This document shows positions 1-12,620 of a stretch of DNA of 64,000 bases, one piece after another. This DNA is from Polytrichum commune (taxonomy: Eukaryota; Streptophyta; Polytrichopsida; Polytrichales; Polytrichaceae). Position 1 is the stretch's first letter. Each line of letters begins with the position of its first letter. The stretch is taken from NCBI GenBank assembly GCA_950295325.1, contig OX485803.1, positions 35,169,554 through 35,233,553 of the forward strand. The letters are read 5' to 3'. The translations under genes and the position numbers were made by a program. The notes beneath the pieces were generated by a model that was not told the origin of the DNA, made no database searches, and saw only the letters and a program-made list of their open reading frames with translations.

Positions 1-61
1 TAAACTCTTGTATGTGATTATATAGTAAGATATATATGCTACATCACATGTGTTGAGTATC

Positions 62-223
62 TTCTCTTTTTCTTTGAAACACTGGAGGTGCGTGACCACA
101 TGGCTAGTTTTTCTGTCAAATAAAGAGAAGACTTCACAACTGGAAATCGAACCGCCAGCCCACTCCATTCGGTTTTGGGTACCTCTCCACTATCATCTGG
201 TAGTCTAGGATCATTTCAGACCA
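62..223 (-). mobile_element. SINE copy 1, bounded by a 16-bp target-site duplication
   Basis: On the minus strand this matches the element at 15,864-16,062 along most of its length. Both have a similar 5' end, an internal polymerase III B-box-like block (GGTTCGATTTCC here, GGTTCAAATCC in copy 2) and an A-rich 3' tail, which appears here as the T/C-rich stretch near 62-78. The flanks carry an imperfect duplication with one mismatch: ACATGTGTTGAGTATC at 46-61 and ACATGTATTGAGTATC at 224-239. The B box and A-rich tail indicate a tRNA-derived SINE, moved by a LINE-encoded reverse transcriptase. The A box is not clear. This copy is shorter than copy 2 (162 versus 199 bp). Confidence 0.75.
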
Positions 224-239
224 ACATGTATTGAGTATC

Positions 240-2045
240 ATTGTTAGGGCTTGAGCTTCACGGTCTCTAGGTAGACTCATCCATTTGGAAGGTGGGAAAC
301 TCATTTTTTTGATAATATATTTCAGAGCCCAAAACTTTTATTTCATTTGAAGGTGATTTGGATTTTAAAAAATGGCTTCGAAATCTATGAATCGATCTAC
401 TGGGGTCCAATTGAAAGTAGTCAAGTTCGAGTCTTCAAGGAGTTTGTTTTGCTAGAGCCCGTGCATTCATTGATAAGTTTACCTAGTAGACACCATAAAG
501 CTCCACAGTCCACCCGAGTGTTTAAGGAATTGGAACAATCAACACATATGACATATAACTTAATCAAAGATAACAAGTCCAAGACTATGGACTTCACATA
601 GCATTTATTGTTTGAACTCTCTTAGCACTTAATTAGTAACTGTCTTATTGAGAAAGGAAGTAATTCATGCAGGTAAATGTGGTCTGGTTTCCACAGTCAA
701 TAATTATATTAATGCTACAAAAAATGGATGAAGTAACTTACACGCATCCTCCTTTTTGTTTTCTCCTTAAACTTATAGCCAACCTCCCAGCCAGTTACTG
801 TTCTTTTAGGCATGATTACTAAAAAATGATTGTATGCTTATTTTTAGAACTCAGAATTCTTAAAATTGTCAAACAATGTATATGTTGATTGAAAAACAAA
901 AGAACTAGAAAGAAATAATCAATCCTATTCATCAAATGAATGACAAGTGCCAATCCAACTAGCAACAATGTTCATTGTATGCACAATCAACTTCGTCTTT
1001 TGCAACATTATTTGACATGCTATGATCTTCTAGAGGGTGGGCATGCTAACATCCAAGTTGATGTCATCTCCATTGTAAAAATGTAGGAGACTTTTTTGAA
1101 GCTTGGATTTAACGCTGAAAAACATGGAAAGCTCAACCAAATGATGGCTATATTTTAGTGACAATAAATACCATTATGAATGTTTAATCAACTTCTAGCT
1201 TATAGTCAATATTACAAATTTCTCACTCCTAATACTAAGTTTCTCATATATGCATGCATATATGTATATAATTATATATAATTATCTAAAAAATTGTTTG
1301 GGCAAAAGCAATACAAGTGCAAGCATGGTAAAGTTGACAACTCTTGAGCTTTGCATAGGTTTAAGGGAAGTGATTTGAAACTGTGTACTAACTTTGAATT
1401 TTGTGAAAATAAATATTTTAAATATTTTAAAATCATATTGACCTACAAAGCCAAGCAATTTATGTTGATTAAAACAATCTTAAATGATTTACTATTTTAG
1501 AAGATCATGCAAGTGGCGTGCAAGTGGTGATGTTGAACATGTAATTGTCAATTTTTTGTTTTAAAATGAATCGATTAATTTATATTAATTATTTTATACA
1601 AAAATATTTGATGATGGTTTCAAATTCATAATGAATTTAAGGACTACAAAAACAAAAAGCAAGTCCAAAATAGTCAAAGTCATGTTGGCATACACTCTCT
1701 ATTTTTTTGTTTAAATAATATCCTTAGTAGGAGTTGAAACTGACAAAGCCCCTACCATCTTAGGGCCAAGAATGTAGCCTTCAGAAAATACAAGGTCCAC
1801 AAAGATTCCAAGTATTTTTAGGAGGTTGGTTAGTATTGAAATTCAAAAAAATTGCATACCACTATTGTTAGTTTGTGCTGCCCCAAATGAACAAGACACA
1901 TCACTCACACTTGGTGTATTAGGAGAATTTAAATAAGAAGAGTGACTAGCATACAAAAAACGGTACAACATCACTGATAATGTCATCTATCCCCTCATAT
2001 GGCCCTTCCAAGGCACTTCACAACATTGCCTCAAGATTCTTACTT
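240..2045. other. AT-rich stretch, nothing recognised
   Basis: ORFs here are 84 codons or shorter and match nothing I recognise. A dyad of TATATATGCATGCATATATG type lies near 1,245-1,290. I see no repeat shared with the rest of the window and no convincing exon. Confidence 0.5.
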
Positions 2046-2048
2046 CAA

Positions 2049-2147
2049 CACTCACAAAGATACAGACTCACTCGATCACTCAATCAATTCAACTTTAGCA
2101 CTCACAGAACACATAATCACTTGATCACTCAACCAATTCAACTTCAG
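2049..2147. repeat. Two-copy tandem repeat, unit about 50 bp
   Basis: Two adjacent units each start CACTCACA and end in a CAATTCAACTT(T/C)AG-like block. The first is 2,049-2,098 and the second 2,099-2,147. They differ by scattered substitutions, so the duplication is not recent. The telomere-like run follows directly. Confidence 0.65.
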
Positions 2148-2156
2148 CACTAAAAC

Positions 2157-2175
2157 AACCCTAAACCCTAAACCC
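2157..2175. repeat. Interstitial telomere-like repeat
   Basis: AACCCTAAACCCTAAACCC, just under three units of the plant-type CCCTAAA repeat on the plus strand. It is far too short to be a telomere and is an interstitial trace. Confidence 0.7.
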
Positions 2176-2179
2176 AGCA

Positions 2180-4445
2180 AGGCAACGTAACTCCAACTAT
2201 GCATAGTTTTAATTTTTTTTTTCCCCTAAAAAGTATATGTCCGGTCGGTTGCCCGCCGTGAAAAATGCCTTTCAATTGGTAATTTGCCATGAATACTCCT
2301 AGGGCAGCTTTAAAAAAAAATTAAATCGGTCCATTTCCAAAAACCTTGATTTTTCTTTCGCAACCCCTTCCTAAACATTTCTATTTGATTCGGAAATTCT
2401 CAAAATCAACCGGCTAGCTTGTAACTAACTGCCAGCACTCCCCGTTCATTGGTTGGAGGCATTATCATAGTTCTTCATGAGAATGAAGTTAGACTAAGTT
2501 GATTAGGTGTGAGACTTGCAGTGGTATTGAAATTGTTTATAATTTTTGGGTTGCATGCCATATTTCTCTAATAATTGCTATTGCGTGCAATATGGAGCAT
2601 AAGAATATAAGCCATGTCAACATAAAATACGGACTATTGCCACATTTTTTGATTTGACGTATATATGTTGATACAAATAATCATGACTAAAGGCTTAAGT
2701 TGTGAATCTGTGATTGATCAAAGTGCAGAGATAAGAGATTTAGAATTGTAAATGTGCATCAAGTGAGAGAGATTTATGAATGAGAGTAAGTGGTTGATAC
2801 TAAGAATGATTGATTTGAGGAACAAGATGGTGATACAAGAGGGTCGAAAGATTGAAACAAAAAGGTCAATACAAGTTGGGAAGATAGAGCAACTGCATAA
2901 AGAGATTAAGATATGATGCAAGTGATAGTTTGAGATAGATTAGAGAGAAGAAATAAGAGTCACCATAGAGAGAAGAGAGAGAATTAGAGTATGATATTCT
3001 AATAGCAATGCCAAAAAGCTTGGCGATACACATGTAAGCAACAAAGAGGTACTTGGAGGCAGTGTACTTAGAAACTACAACATTGTTCATTGTAGTAATC
3101 AAAGGAGATCATTGCCTCGTCACAATGTTGTGTAGACAATAGCTTTAGTGGCCAAAAAATTGCCAAGAGCATGTGAGAGGTGAGGTTAGGAAGAGACATA
3201 AGATGAGATTTTAGGTTAAAGCTTGGAAAGGTTGTGATGAAAGAGAGTGGAGTTGAATTCATGCTGAGTTGCCCATCCGTTGAGAGGACAAAAGTGCAAG
3301 AAGAGGGTCAAGGAGTTAGGGTGACGAGAGTTCTAGACTTGATAGGCTATAGCCCTAGAGCCAAAAGGTGGATTTATACAAAATAAATAAAATAGAAATG
3401 ATAATATACTCCTTTTTGAATGATGTGATGACTATTAGGCTAGTCATACTCTATGCTAACAAAGACTATAATCTATATGTATGTTTACTTTTGGGTGTTT
3501 GGAGGGATTGTAGCCTAAGATGCTATATGTGCATGTTGATTCATGAAGGAGATAATTTCTTATCAAGAACATAGAAGGAACTAATATAGGGTGTATGCTT
3601 TTAGCAATGAAATTTGGTTTATGACTGATGGCATTAAATAATCCTCTTCACTAAGGAAGAAGACATTAACCCCAATGAGATGAAGATTCTTTGAAAGATT
3701 GTGGCCATATGCGACAAAGACTATTGTTCAAGCTAGAAGAACTTCAAGGCAACCTTAGAAGCATGTTATTAGAGTTTTAGGATTCTTCATATAGGACAAA
3801 CTCACTCACAACTAAAATAAACACCATTTAATCCTAATAAGGAAAATAGCAAGTAAAGAACCATTTCAAATGAGATTCCAATAACTTAGAAATATAACTT
3901 ATATAAATTTTGAAACATAACTTAGAGTTTTGAAGGAAATTGTTGTTACTTACTATTCTTTTTGTAAAAGTGCATCATCATGCATTAGTCTCATCAGTAT
4001 ATTCATGTCCTTCACTTGGGTTGATCCCAACTTTAGATTGCTTATGGGATGCAACATTAATTTTAAATTATTGCATGTTTTCTTTAAAGTATAAAGGAGA
4101 CTCTTGAACATGATAAGATTGTTGGGTTCACACTCATGTCAGACCTTTGTGGAAAATCACCAATGTTCGTTAATCCTTTTCTTCTAAACTTTTCTTTTCA
4201 CGCATTTGTCAAAAGTGGGTGCACATGCTAGTTTCCCTAGTGCGCTCACATGTACTCACATGCATGCATGCTTTACATGGAGGAATTCAACACCTAATTA
4301 GTTTAGAGTCCCTCCCAACCATCCGCACTTTCATATCTTATGTGCCGAGTGGACTTTATACATAGTCCCAACCTTCTCAATTTAAAGGTACTGTTGGCCG
4401 CCTACATGAAATGTGTGATATCGTCCCTTGACCGATTTATGGAGT
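2180..4445. other. AT-rich stretch; purine-rich plus strand at 2,700-3,330
   Basis: No coding region is supported. From about 2,700 to 3,330 the plus strand is rich in A and G with many GAGAGA/AGAGAAG words. Overlapping minus-strand ORFs at 2,718-2,921, 2,866-3,102 and 3,068-3,262 (64-78 codons) arise there. Their proteins are rich in Leu, Ser and Tyr, as expected from that composition, and resemble nothing I know. Confidence 0.4.
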
Positions 4446-4450
4446 CTCGT

Positions 4451-4604
4451 CTACACTACAAGTGTACGAGTCTTGGGCAAATTGACCTACGTCACTGGAA
4501 ACTCGTCAGAATAAACTGCAAGTCTATCACACTAGTACACTGATTTGCATTGATTCTTCACTGACATAAAACGGTTGCTTAGGACTCATATGTTGATAGT
4601 GTAG
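4451..4604. mobile_element. MITE family M2, copy a
   Basis: A 154-bp foldback. The left end CTACACTACAAGTGTACGAG pairs imperfectly with the right end, which reads CTACACTATCAACATATGAG on the opposite strand. A GTCACTGGAAACT block near the left arm and a central dyad around a TGATTTGCATTG-like block are shared with copies b, c and d. There is no coding capacity. The superfamily cannot be assigned. Confidence 0.7.
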
Positions 4605-5200
4605 CAACATAAAACGAGCCATCGCCCTATTTTTGGAGTCAAGTAACCTAAAAAGATAACCTCCCAATGATGTCTATGTAAACTCTTTCCTTCTGGATAA
4701 AGGGGCTTTAGTAGAATCAAGGTTTGTGTAATATGTTGAAACTCTAAACTGTTTAGGCTACATGAATAGTTCACCACATTTTGGCTTTCCCAAATGCACG
4801 AGTTTACATAGACTCCACAAAAGCTCGAGCCCCATAAAATCGATTGCGCCATAAAACGTTGAGGTGCCGTGTAACTTACTACAACAGTTTTTTGGGTACT
4901 TTCGGTGTGTTCCTCTTGTTTCTTTCTTAGATGGTTCATTCTTAAGAGAGACAAGCCGTATGCTGCAAGACTATTTGCTGTGGCCGTCCTCGACCGTGTC
5001 ATGGAGATTTATTAAGCCACGGTTGTGTTGGCGAGCTTACGATTGGTACCTCCTTCAAAGCACACACATGTCTTGAATCAAGCAAAGCAAGCATGTGAAC
5101 TCCAAGCTACGAAATGAAATGTGGCGTAACTTACTTACTTCGAACCTTGAAAGAAACACTGCTACAGTAGGAACATCAAGATAGTGTTGCATGCCAGATT
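4605..5200. other. Anonymous stretch with a 138-codon minus-strand ORF
   Basis: The minus-strand ORF 4,586-5,002 overlaps the end of MITE M2 copy a, and a plus-strand ORF (4,864-5,076) overlaps it. The 138-residue product has no motif I recognise. Overlap with a MITE and lack of any family resemblance argue against a gene. Confidence 0.3.
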
Positions 5201-5204
5201 ATGG

Positions 5205-5265
5205 GTACTTCTCTACACCAAGCTTGAGTTTAGGGTTTAGGGTTAAGCTTGGTGTAGAGAAGTAC
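5205..5265. repeat. Perfect 21-bp inverted repeat around a telomere-like loop
   Basis: The arm at 5,205-5,225 is the exact reverse complement of 5,245-5,265 (right arm begins AAGCTTGGTGTAGAGAAGTA). The 19-nt spacer 5,226-5,244 contains GTTTAGGGTTTAGGGTT, two plant telomere units. No mismatch lies in either arm, so it is young or maintained. It is an oddity rather than a known element. Confidence 0.85.
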
Positions 5266-5282
5266 TTCCCCCTGACAAATTT

Positions 5283-5345
5283 GGCATAATTGGTTAAAAT
5301 CCCAGTGTCTCCAAGTCTAACCGGTTACATGTTTGTGATCTTTCA
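5283..5345 (-). repeat. Dispersed repeat R1, short diverged fragment
   Basis: The stretch from TTGGTTAAAATCCCAGTGTC through CTAACCGGTTACATGTTTGT matches the same part of R1 at 49,066-49,240 and 60,628-60,735. Only this end of R1 survives here. Confidence 0.55.
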
Positions 5346-5416
5346 GTTGAAATTTGCTCTCAACAAGTGAGTGCAATGATGTCCTATATAAGCCCATGGT
5401 GAGAGGGTTGGGGAGA

Positions 5417-5487
5417 ACCAACCTGTACACTGGTTCCTTGGAGGCAAGGGTTTAGGCATCCAACAAGGAACGAGTGTATGGGTTGGT
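5417..5487 (+). mobile_element. 71-bp miniature foldback, copy 1
   Basis: Arms ACCAACCTGTACACTGGTTC and, from the other end, ACCAACCCATACACTCGTTC flank a spacer containing GAGGCAAGGGTTTAGGCATC. The same 71 bp occurs as its reverse complement at 39,395-39,465. Both copies lie beside R1. Confidence 0.65.
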
Positions 5488-5489
5488 TT

Positions 5490-6790
5490 GTCCAAATCTG
5501 GTGAGAGTCACTAATCAATGATCACATGTGGTATTAGGTACAAAGAAAACATCAAGTTTAACGAATTACAATGACGGTGTAAGAAAGCTCTGGTTGAGGT
5601 GAAGTTCGAGTCACAATGCCTCATGAGGCTGAGCACAAATGAGATTTGATTGACAATTTGATTATTTTGCACATATGAACTCCTCCCACATTTGCTTGTC
5701 TATGTCATTTGTTGCGCATTTGAGAAGTCTGGAAACAAGGTGGATTTCTGGGTAAGGACCACATACCTTAAAAATTGAGTAGCTCTAGAGGTGTATAGTT
5801 GAATTAGAAAGAAAAAAATTTGGGGGGAAGGAACTTATTAAAGGAGAGCTTGACTAAAAATAGACTACCACTTGTATACAAACACGGTGATAGAGAAATG
5901 TGAGGGGGGTGGGGGGCATTCAATATAGCGTGTATGGTACCATGTGGGTGTACAAAAGGGTGTTTAATTGAAGTTTGGCTTTACAAAGTATACATTCGGG
6001 AGGGGTATCGCTCCATGTAGTTATGTACAAATAAGTAGGGTACTATAAATTTACTAGGGATAGGTAAGTATACTCCAAGGCCCCCGTAAGGTTTCCCACA
6101 AGAGGAATTTATTTCATCCATATGTACTTCAATGTCGTACTTCAATGACCTTCTCAATAGAAACGATTTATGAGCATATATCCAAGGAACGTAAAACATA
6201 TTCCCTATTGCTTATATCGTCTATATACGGTTGAGGCAATTTATTGTCGGAGTTCAAAATCTTCGTGTACATACGTGAGACTATTATGTAGTCTAAAAAT
6301 TGTATCTTGTCTATTCTCTTTTTGTGATCATGAAAATCTTGTATATATATAAGGGGTTCTAATAAAGGGTCCCACACACATAAGGCTTCCACTTTCAAAT
6401 TATAGTAACCGTCCCCTCCCCCAACCGCCCCTATGACAATGTGTACTCAAGCGTGTGTCAAAGCTCCGACCAAAAACGTGAAGGTGATGTGACACAAGAC
6501 CACACAATCAAAGCTTTGGAAAATTATTGAAGTTCAACTTTCAAGAGATCAAAAGCTTTAATGTATCGCCCATTGTTCACACCAAGATCATAGTAAGGGC
6601 TCACTTAATTTCAATAGAACCTCATTTTTTATTTGTTGAATGTGACCAAAAGACTAAAGAATAAACTAGTGTTTTACATATCTCAATATGCATACAAGGG
6701 AGAGGGTTTGTGTTTGTTCATTTATAAACCCAATATAAAGTCTAAATAAAGAAACTAGATCTTTGGTTGTGAGTTTCAAACGTTGTGTAT
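5490..6790. other. AT-rich stretch, no gene recognised
   Basis: Overlapping short ORFs on both strands (5,981-6,398) have no recognisable motif. Short G runs occur at 5,900-5,920 and a C-rich patch at about 6,410-6,432. No repeat shared with the rest of the window was noticed. Confidence 0.4.
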
Positions 6791-6794
6791 ACCT

Positions 6795-6935
6795 TTACTA
6801 AGCAGTGTGCATTTGTTCTATGGGCCATGAGAATATGATCATGAGATGCATAAATCTTGCATAAGAAGACTCATATTTGGACTAACCTCCCATCATTCCA
6901 TGGTTATATTCCCAGTTCCACAATTGCTTAGTAAT
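6795..6935. mobile_element. MITE family M3, copy a
   Basis: A 141-bp imperfect foldback. The left arm reads TTACTAAGCAGTGTG and the right arm, on the opposite strand, TTACTAAGCAATTGTGGAAC. Further in, both arms carry a TGGG..CATG block. It aligns with 23,584-23,716. No coding capacity. Confidence 0.6.
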
Positions 6936-6939
6936 GTTG

Positions 6940-8440
6940 TGTGGTATCCTGGAATCATGTCAAAGATGTGGTATCAGGTTACAATAATGTATTGGTGGAA
7001 ACTGGGAAAACATAAGTATTTTTTGTGTGAGTATCAACATACTTGATACCAATTGGGTTTACATAATCAACATTTTAAAAAAAGGAAATTTATCATTTGG
7101 GTGATGGGTATTTCAAGCAAAATGTTAGTTCTCTTGCAAGGTTAACGTACAACACAACAACCTTGGTACTTATGCCAAATTACACATGTATTGATATAGT
7201 ATATAGACCTAGCTATTGATGACTTCAATATCTTAGGTTTCATAAATGTGGTCATTACACACTCGATGGCACAAGCAACGCACAAATGCTCCATTATCAA
7301 CATGAAGATTATATCCAAAAAATCAAATTAGATATGTTCTACAGGACCTCATATTCATTATAATCCAATATGGCATATTCTATCCATCATATATTACCTC
7401 CAAAGAATTTCAATTTTGTTGGTACAAATAATAAAATACATCATTTCTTTTGTCACACCATTCCAACTAAAGTTTTCTAAGTCACCCCCCCCCCCCACGA
7501 GCGAGACCCTAGTATAAATCCACAAGTCCTTGGATCTTATCTGATCACTCTTCTCAATTAAACGCCTATATTTGGGTGGTATATTACAAGATTTGTAGTT
7601 AAGAAAAGACATTGACAAATAGAGATGTGTTACAATGACATTGGACTGTGTCCTCAAATATATCAACCATTCTAGGTTCAGATGTTAATGCCATTGGAAT
7701 AAGTTCTTTGAACCTCGCGGAACCAAACACAAATCACATATAAGTGTCCGATTAAGAAACGTTATCGAATAGCACCCTCATACCTTGTGATAAGTTAGCA
7801 GGTTGAGGCCACTCTCGAGTCCCAACGCATGTACTGCTTAGTCGATATAATTTGAGCGACTTTGAAGGTCGTATTAGGGCGGTGTGGGTTAGCTTGGCTT
7901 GCTTATGAGTGCGTGCACTAAGTTAAGCTAACTTATACGTAGCTAGAAATGCAACATCCTGTATGGTAGTAGTAGTAGTAGTGCTGCAGCAGGGCCAGGG
8001 TGCGGTGGCTGAGAAACTGACAAAGCTTTCCAATGATTCAGAACAAGACAAATTGGGTAATCCCCCGAAATTCTTCAAGCTTCAAGCTGGGCCATGGGGA
8101 TTCGGGAATTGTGCTTTCTGTTTAGCTGAAAATTATGTTAAGTAAGAAGTCTGAGTAAGAGCTGAGTCTGTGATGCAAATCACTACCATCATTACTGTCT
8201 CTGGATCTGGAGGAGGTAACTTAACTTCAGGAACAAATCACTGCAAAGCGGGATACTCGGCCCTTTTTATCAGAAAACCTGCTTTTATGGTGATCCCACT
8301 CTTTTAGTGTGGTCATTGGTGGCAACACTAAATCATGGTGTATTTAGTGTCACGAATTCTACATGTCTTGCTCAAGACCTCCTTTGGTCACTAGGAATGG
8401 GGAGCTCCATCCCAGAGGCGTTGCACCCACTAGATTTGTT
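6940..8440. other. AT-rich stretch with C12 run and (GTA)n; possible short exon-like ORF
   Basis: A run of 12 C lies at 7,485-7,496 and an AGT/GTA triplet repeat at about 7,965-7,982. From 7,984 to 8,145 one frame stays open and reads like ordinary protein (a segment with NPPKFFKLQAGPWGFGNCAF), but it begins in the triplet repeat and I cannot link it to a family. At 8,205-8,225 GGAGGAGGTAACTT could be a donor site. No gene is claimed. Confidence 0.3.
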
Positions 8441-9899
8441 GCCATGAGCAACAATTAGACCGACACTCATGTCACCACTTCATGGAGCTGCGCAAACAAT
8501 AGCAAGAGGAGCATCACCCACAAGCACACCGAAACCAAGAGACCAACAACGTGCACAAAACGAACCAGATGGAGGTTCAAATGCACAATCACCGGATTCA
8601 AGAGGAGGGACACCAATAGCAACACCGTGCACTCGAAGCAAGCATCGAATCCACATGACACATCCACCAAGAACCTTTACACGCCATAATCATCAGCCCA
8701 AAACTGCACAACTCCTACAAACTCAACCCCGATTATCATACTCAACGCCACAATCCTACACTCATCACCAAAAGAGACAACCAAAAGCTACATACACAAC
8801 ACAACAACAATCGCCGATCAAGCCACACCACACAAGACCAAAATCGGTGTGCCAAAACACCAAATACAAACATGTTGCAATCCGATGCACGTCAAACCTC
8901 CCACAATGAGCACCCTTACTACTTAACCATCACCAAAGAACCTTAATTGAAACCATCTCACACTCTTCAATTGTGGCAGCTACCAATGGCAAGGGGAGCA
9001 ACCAAGTCTGCAAATGCATGTCTCAAGACGAGCGACACAAAACCTTCAATAGTAGAGACTAGAGCTACAACCAAGACAGGAGGTGTCAAGGAGAACTAGA
9101 AGGCCAAGCTTCCCAACAAAAGCCGGGAAACTCCTAATTAGATGTGACCATGTAGGAGAGAAGGCCTAGAGAGGAGTCCAACAAGCCACACACAAAAATC
9201 ATCCATACTGAGGGAGGTAGCCAACACCGAAATCCCCAATGAAGCATATCAAGATCCCCATAATGATGTAGTACTTGGCATTGAACTCAAAGATGTCTCC
9301 CCATATCATGGAGGGAGCTCACTTCAAATTTCACGTCTCATGGGTACCAAGCCGGCGTTCAACTCCAAGCTGCCAATCTACATCCCATCATCCACCTAGT
9401 GGAGAGCACACCACCAACAATGCCATATAAGAGTGCAAGAGAGGAGGAGACACACAACACACCGCAACCTCAATTCTAAGCAAGCACCTTGAGGAAGAAG
9501 GCACTCAAAGTAGGACAAGGCACAAAGTACAAATACTAAGCATTGAATTGATCACCCAAATGTAGTTGGAATTCCCCATCCATGAAGCAATGGCAACTCA
9601 AAGAGGATCAAGGATCACCAAGGAGAAACATACGGACATAGACTCCTCACTGTAGGCACTTTGTTGAGTGAAGTCGAGGAGTTCCCCAATTGAGAAGAGC
9701 ATTTCCAACTTTCTAGAAATGACCCTATCCACACGAGTGCCCGGATGTGGTGTTAGGACATTACCTACACTTCACACAACTACCAAGACAAAAGAAGGTG
9801 AATCTCACAACCGGCCTATCGGAGGGCTTCCACGATACCATATTCAAGAGCATTAGTAGAAATGAAGCAAGAGGAGCAAGCATTGAGTGACTCCGGAAG

Positions 9900-11030
9900 A
9901 TGAACATCCCCCTTGGCACAAACTACTCAAATCCCATAATGGACATCAACCTCAATGCCATCACCCAAAATCCACCTCAACTACCCGCATATGGACAAAA
10001 TGGCACTCTCAAAGGGGGAAGCGCCTTGGTTATGGAGACGGATGATCGGGAGAGATTCATAGGTACATTTGAGAAGGGGTTTGAATTCATCGCCAATTTA
10101 AGAGACCTTCGCCTTCACCTCAAAGGAGACACCCTCCCAAACAACACCGTACACGATATCTTCAAGGAAGTACTGAAGGAAAGCTACTATGGGAGCAAGA
10201 AACATATATTCTTGACACTAAGCAAGCTTTAGTTGGAGAATGACTTCGCTTCCCTTACTCTCACCACCGAAGGCATACATGATGCCATCTTAGAGAGCTG
10301 ATTATCATAGAAGTACGAGAAACTAACAGTGAGCATCATCCGAGAACAAGAAGCTAGAAAACCCCTCCTAACTCCACATAAGCACGATACTAGTTTCCAA
10401 CAACCTCCCCAAGAAGGAATCCCAATCCACCATTCTCAATATCATCAAGAGGCATTTTAGAGAAGACAACACCATAGGGGTGTGTTTCGGCCATGCTTCC
10501 AAGAATGATAGGCAATCCATATTGTGCCACATCCAATGTCTAACCGCCGCGGTCTACACCGAATGGCTCAACAAATTTGCTCACATGCTAGGAAAGAGAA
10601 TCGACTTCATAGCGCACAAAGGGAGCATCGATAAATTGGAACCCAACAAAAATGATGTCCGTCTCACCCACACTCCCACAAGAGAGGCCATCACTCAATA
10701 ATTCAAGCTATGCACAACGCCACAACCTCCAACCTGCCAATGTTTGAGAAATACTTCAATTATACCATGCAAACATGGGAGGAGAAGCTCAACAACAAAT
10801 TTGCCATGATGGTATCCTCGATCAACCTCATCACCAACCGAAGCATGGAGGCAACATCCGACAAAATCCTCACTCAAGCGTCCAACATCCATGTACAATA
10901 TGGCAGCGGAATTCCAAATGTAAAACAAAAGGATGCACATCAAAGTTCAAAACCTCATTGCTTCGCACATTCAATCGGCAGCAAGCTCATCCATGCACAC
11001 CATCGCTCCACCACCTGGCTTCCCTAACAA
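9900..11030 (+). pseudogene. LINE ORF1-like protein remnant
   Basis: Three open segments in different frames (9,900-10,232; 10,480-10,701; 10,710-11,027) run on from one another once short frame changes and stops are allowed. The first starts MNIPLGTNYSNPIMDINLNA and holds a charged, possibly helical part near residues 45-95. The second has a CFGHASKNDRQSILCHIQCL block. The third has EEKLNNKFAMM. There is no CCHC knuckle. The assignment rests on position upstream of the LINE RNase H part and shared base composition, not on a recognised domain; it could be a gag-like protein of another element. The reading frame is broken at least twice. Confidence 0.45.
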
Positions 11031-11469
11031 ACCAATAACAAACTTCTCACACACCACCCATCAAGGCTACTACACATTCCATGGATAGAATACCCATAGT
11101 CAACCATCAATGGCTCATGATACTTGTTTTTTGTATTGCATGTTCTATCATAAATAAAGAATACAAGCTCTTTCCTTGGATTTTCTCATATTGCCTCAAT
11201 GTATCTCTCAACACATACACACAAGCCCTCACAAGTCAAAACAAACACACAAATCTCACTAAAAACACCATAAAACCTCACCCCTACCACACCACACAAC
11301 TCACCACCAATACAACAATCATCCTAGTCATATTGATAAGCAATGTCGCTACACTTAACAACACCCAACATGCAAAAACCCCAACCTCCTTGAATAATAC
11401 ACTCCCACACTCCCATACAAAGACACCAATTTCACAACTACATCCCTTATCATACCCTCACACATGCAC

Positions 11470-12620
11470 CACCCACACACACACACTAACCACATGCACC
11501 ACACACTCAAAACCAATACCCTAGGCCAAGCATATTTTTTTACACAGTCTAACAACACATCCCTACCATACTACCTCATCATAAAGCACATGCATAGTAG
11601 AACTATACGCTATACTATTAGCCATCCAAACCACAAAAACAATCTAACAAGACACATAGATTCTTACTAATAGTCTCAATAGCACATACCTCATCAACAT
11701 GCATATAAAACACCCATCATCACAACAACACCACCCAAACAAACTACTAATTAGAGACATTGTCCAAGAAATATCCTAGACCAACCATAATATAACCATC
11801 TAAAAAGTATGGGCACATACCTGAATAACTAGTAATGAAATAGCAGACAAACTAGCCAATGAAGGAGGAGCCCTAGACAAAGAAACCCTCACCCCATACA
11901 TCCATAACGCACACTTAATCCCAAACCAGTTGGCAAATACACTTTTTTGCCCCACATGATGGATCAATATGAAATTTCCACACATTCATCAACAATATCC
12001 ATAAAACACATGAAACCAACATAGCTAAAACTCCCATACATAGGAAAATGGTTATCCAATGAACAAAGTAAGCACAAACTATCCAAGGCCTTTTGGCATA
12101 TGCCAAATGTTACCAATGACCATATAACCCAAACACTTTAATTTCCCTATGCACAATACATGGGCAATCACTGGAAAAACGTACTTTGACCACTTACGCA
12201 CCCAAACTCCAACTGTACCCTATGCCCCAACGATGACAAAGACACATGGCCACACATCCTATCGCATTGCACAAACTAACACATAAAAGGCCTTGGAATA
12301 GCTAAGAAAAACAAGGCAGTCTACCTCATTATGTAAACATTACAAACCAACAAATCCACAAGACCCTTTGCTCTAGCCAATGCTGGAACCCTTTACAAGC
12401 AAACCCCGGACTCATCCCTACCTAATTGGCTACTCCCACAAACAACCTTAGAAACCAAACACCAAAAATGTGACCACGTGAAGACGCCCTCAAACAACAA
12501 AGTTGGAGCATGATTGCATTCATAATTATCACGGCAAGGGTACGTAGAGCCATTCACAAACACGCAATGGCAAATTTACAACACCTTAAAATCCCAAATC
12601 CTCTATCAAAAACCTAATGA
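11470..12620 (+). pseudogene. LINE ORF2 C-terminal remnant (RNase H and zinc-like C-terminal part)
   Basis: In frame from 11,807 the translation reads VWAHT, a stop, then ITSNEIADKLANEGG, the C-terminal signature of RNase H in LINE polyproteins (usual form RAHTG-IxGNExADxLA). The A-rich segment before it has a QAYFFTQS-like block that may hold an earlier RNase H motif. From about 12,145 the text reads AQYMGNHWKN, then C-T-L-C at 12,214-12,225 followed by W-P-H-I-L-S-H-C, the cysteine/histidine tail seen at the end of many plant LINEs. Next comes GIAKKNKAVYLI and, near 12,510, a SWSMIAFIITARVRRAIHK block. Several stops and frame changes make it non-functional. Copy 2 has equivalents in the same order. 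Confidence 0.75.

Noticed and set aside
2718-3262. Three overlapping minus-strand ORFs as one membrane protein
   Set aside because: The Leu/Ser/Tyr-rich, hydrophobic look follows from the purine-rich plus strand; no conserved motif and no start context that joins them.
4586-5002. 138-codon minus-strand ORF
   Set aside because: It overlaps MITE M2 copy a at one end, has an overlapping plus-strand ORF at the other, and resembles no protein I know.
8469-8909. 146-codon plus-strand ORF as an independent gene
   Set aside because: Its Gln/His/Pro/Thr bias matches the A+C-rich strand of the surrounding LINE. Treated as possible LINE leader sequence only.
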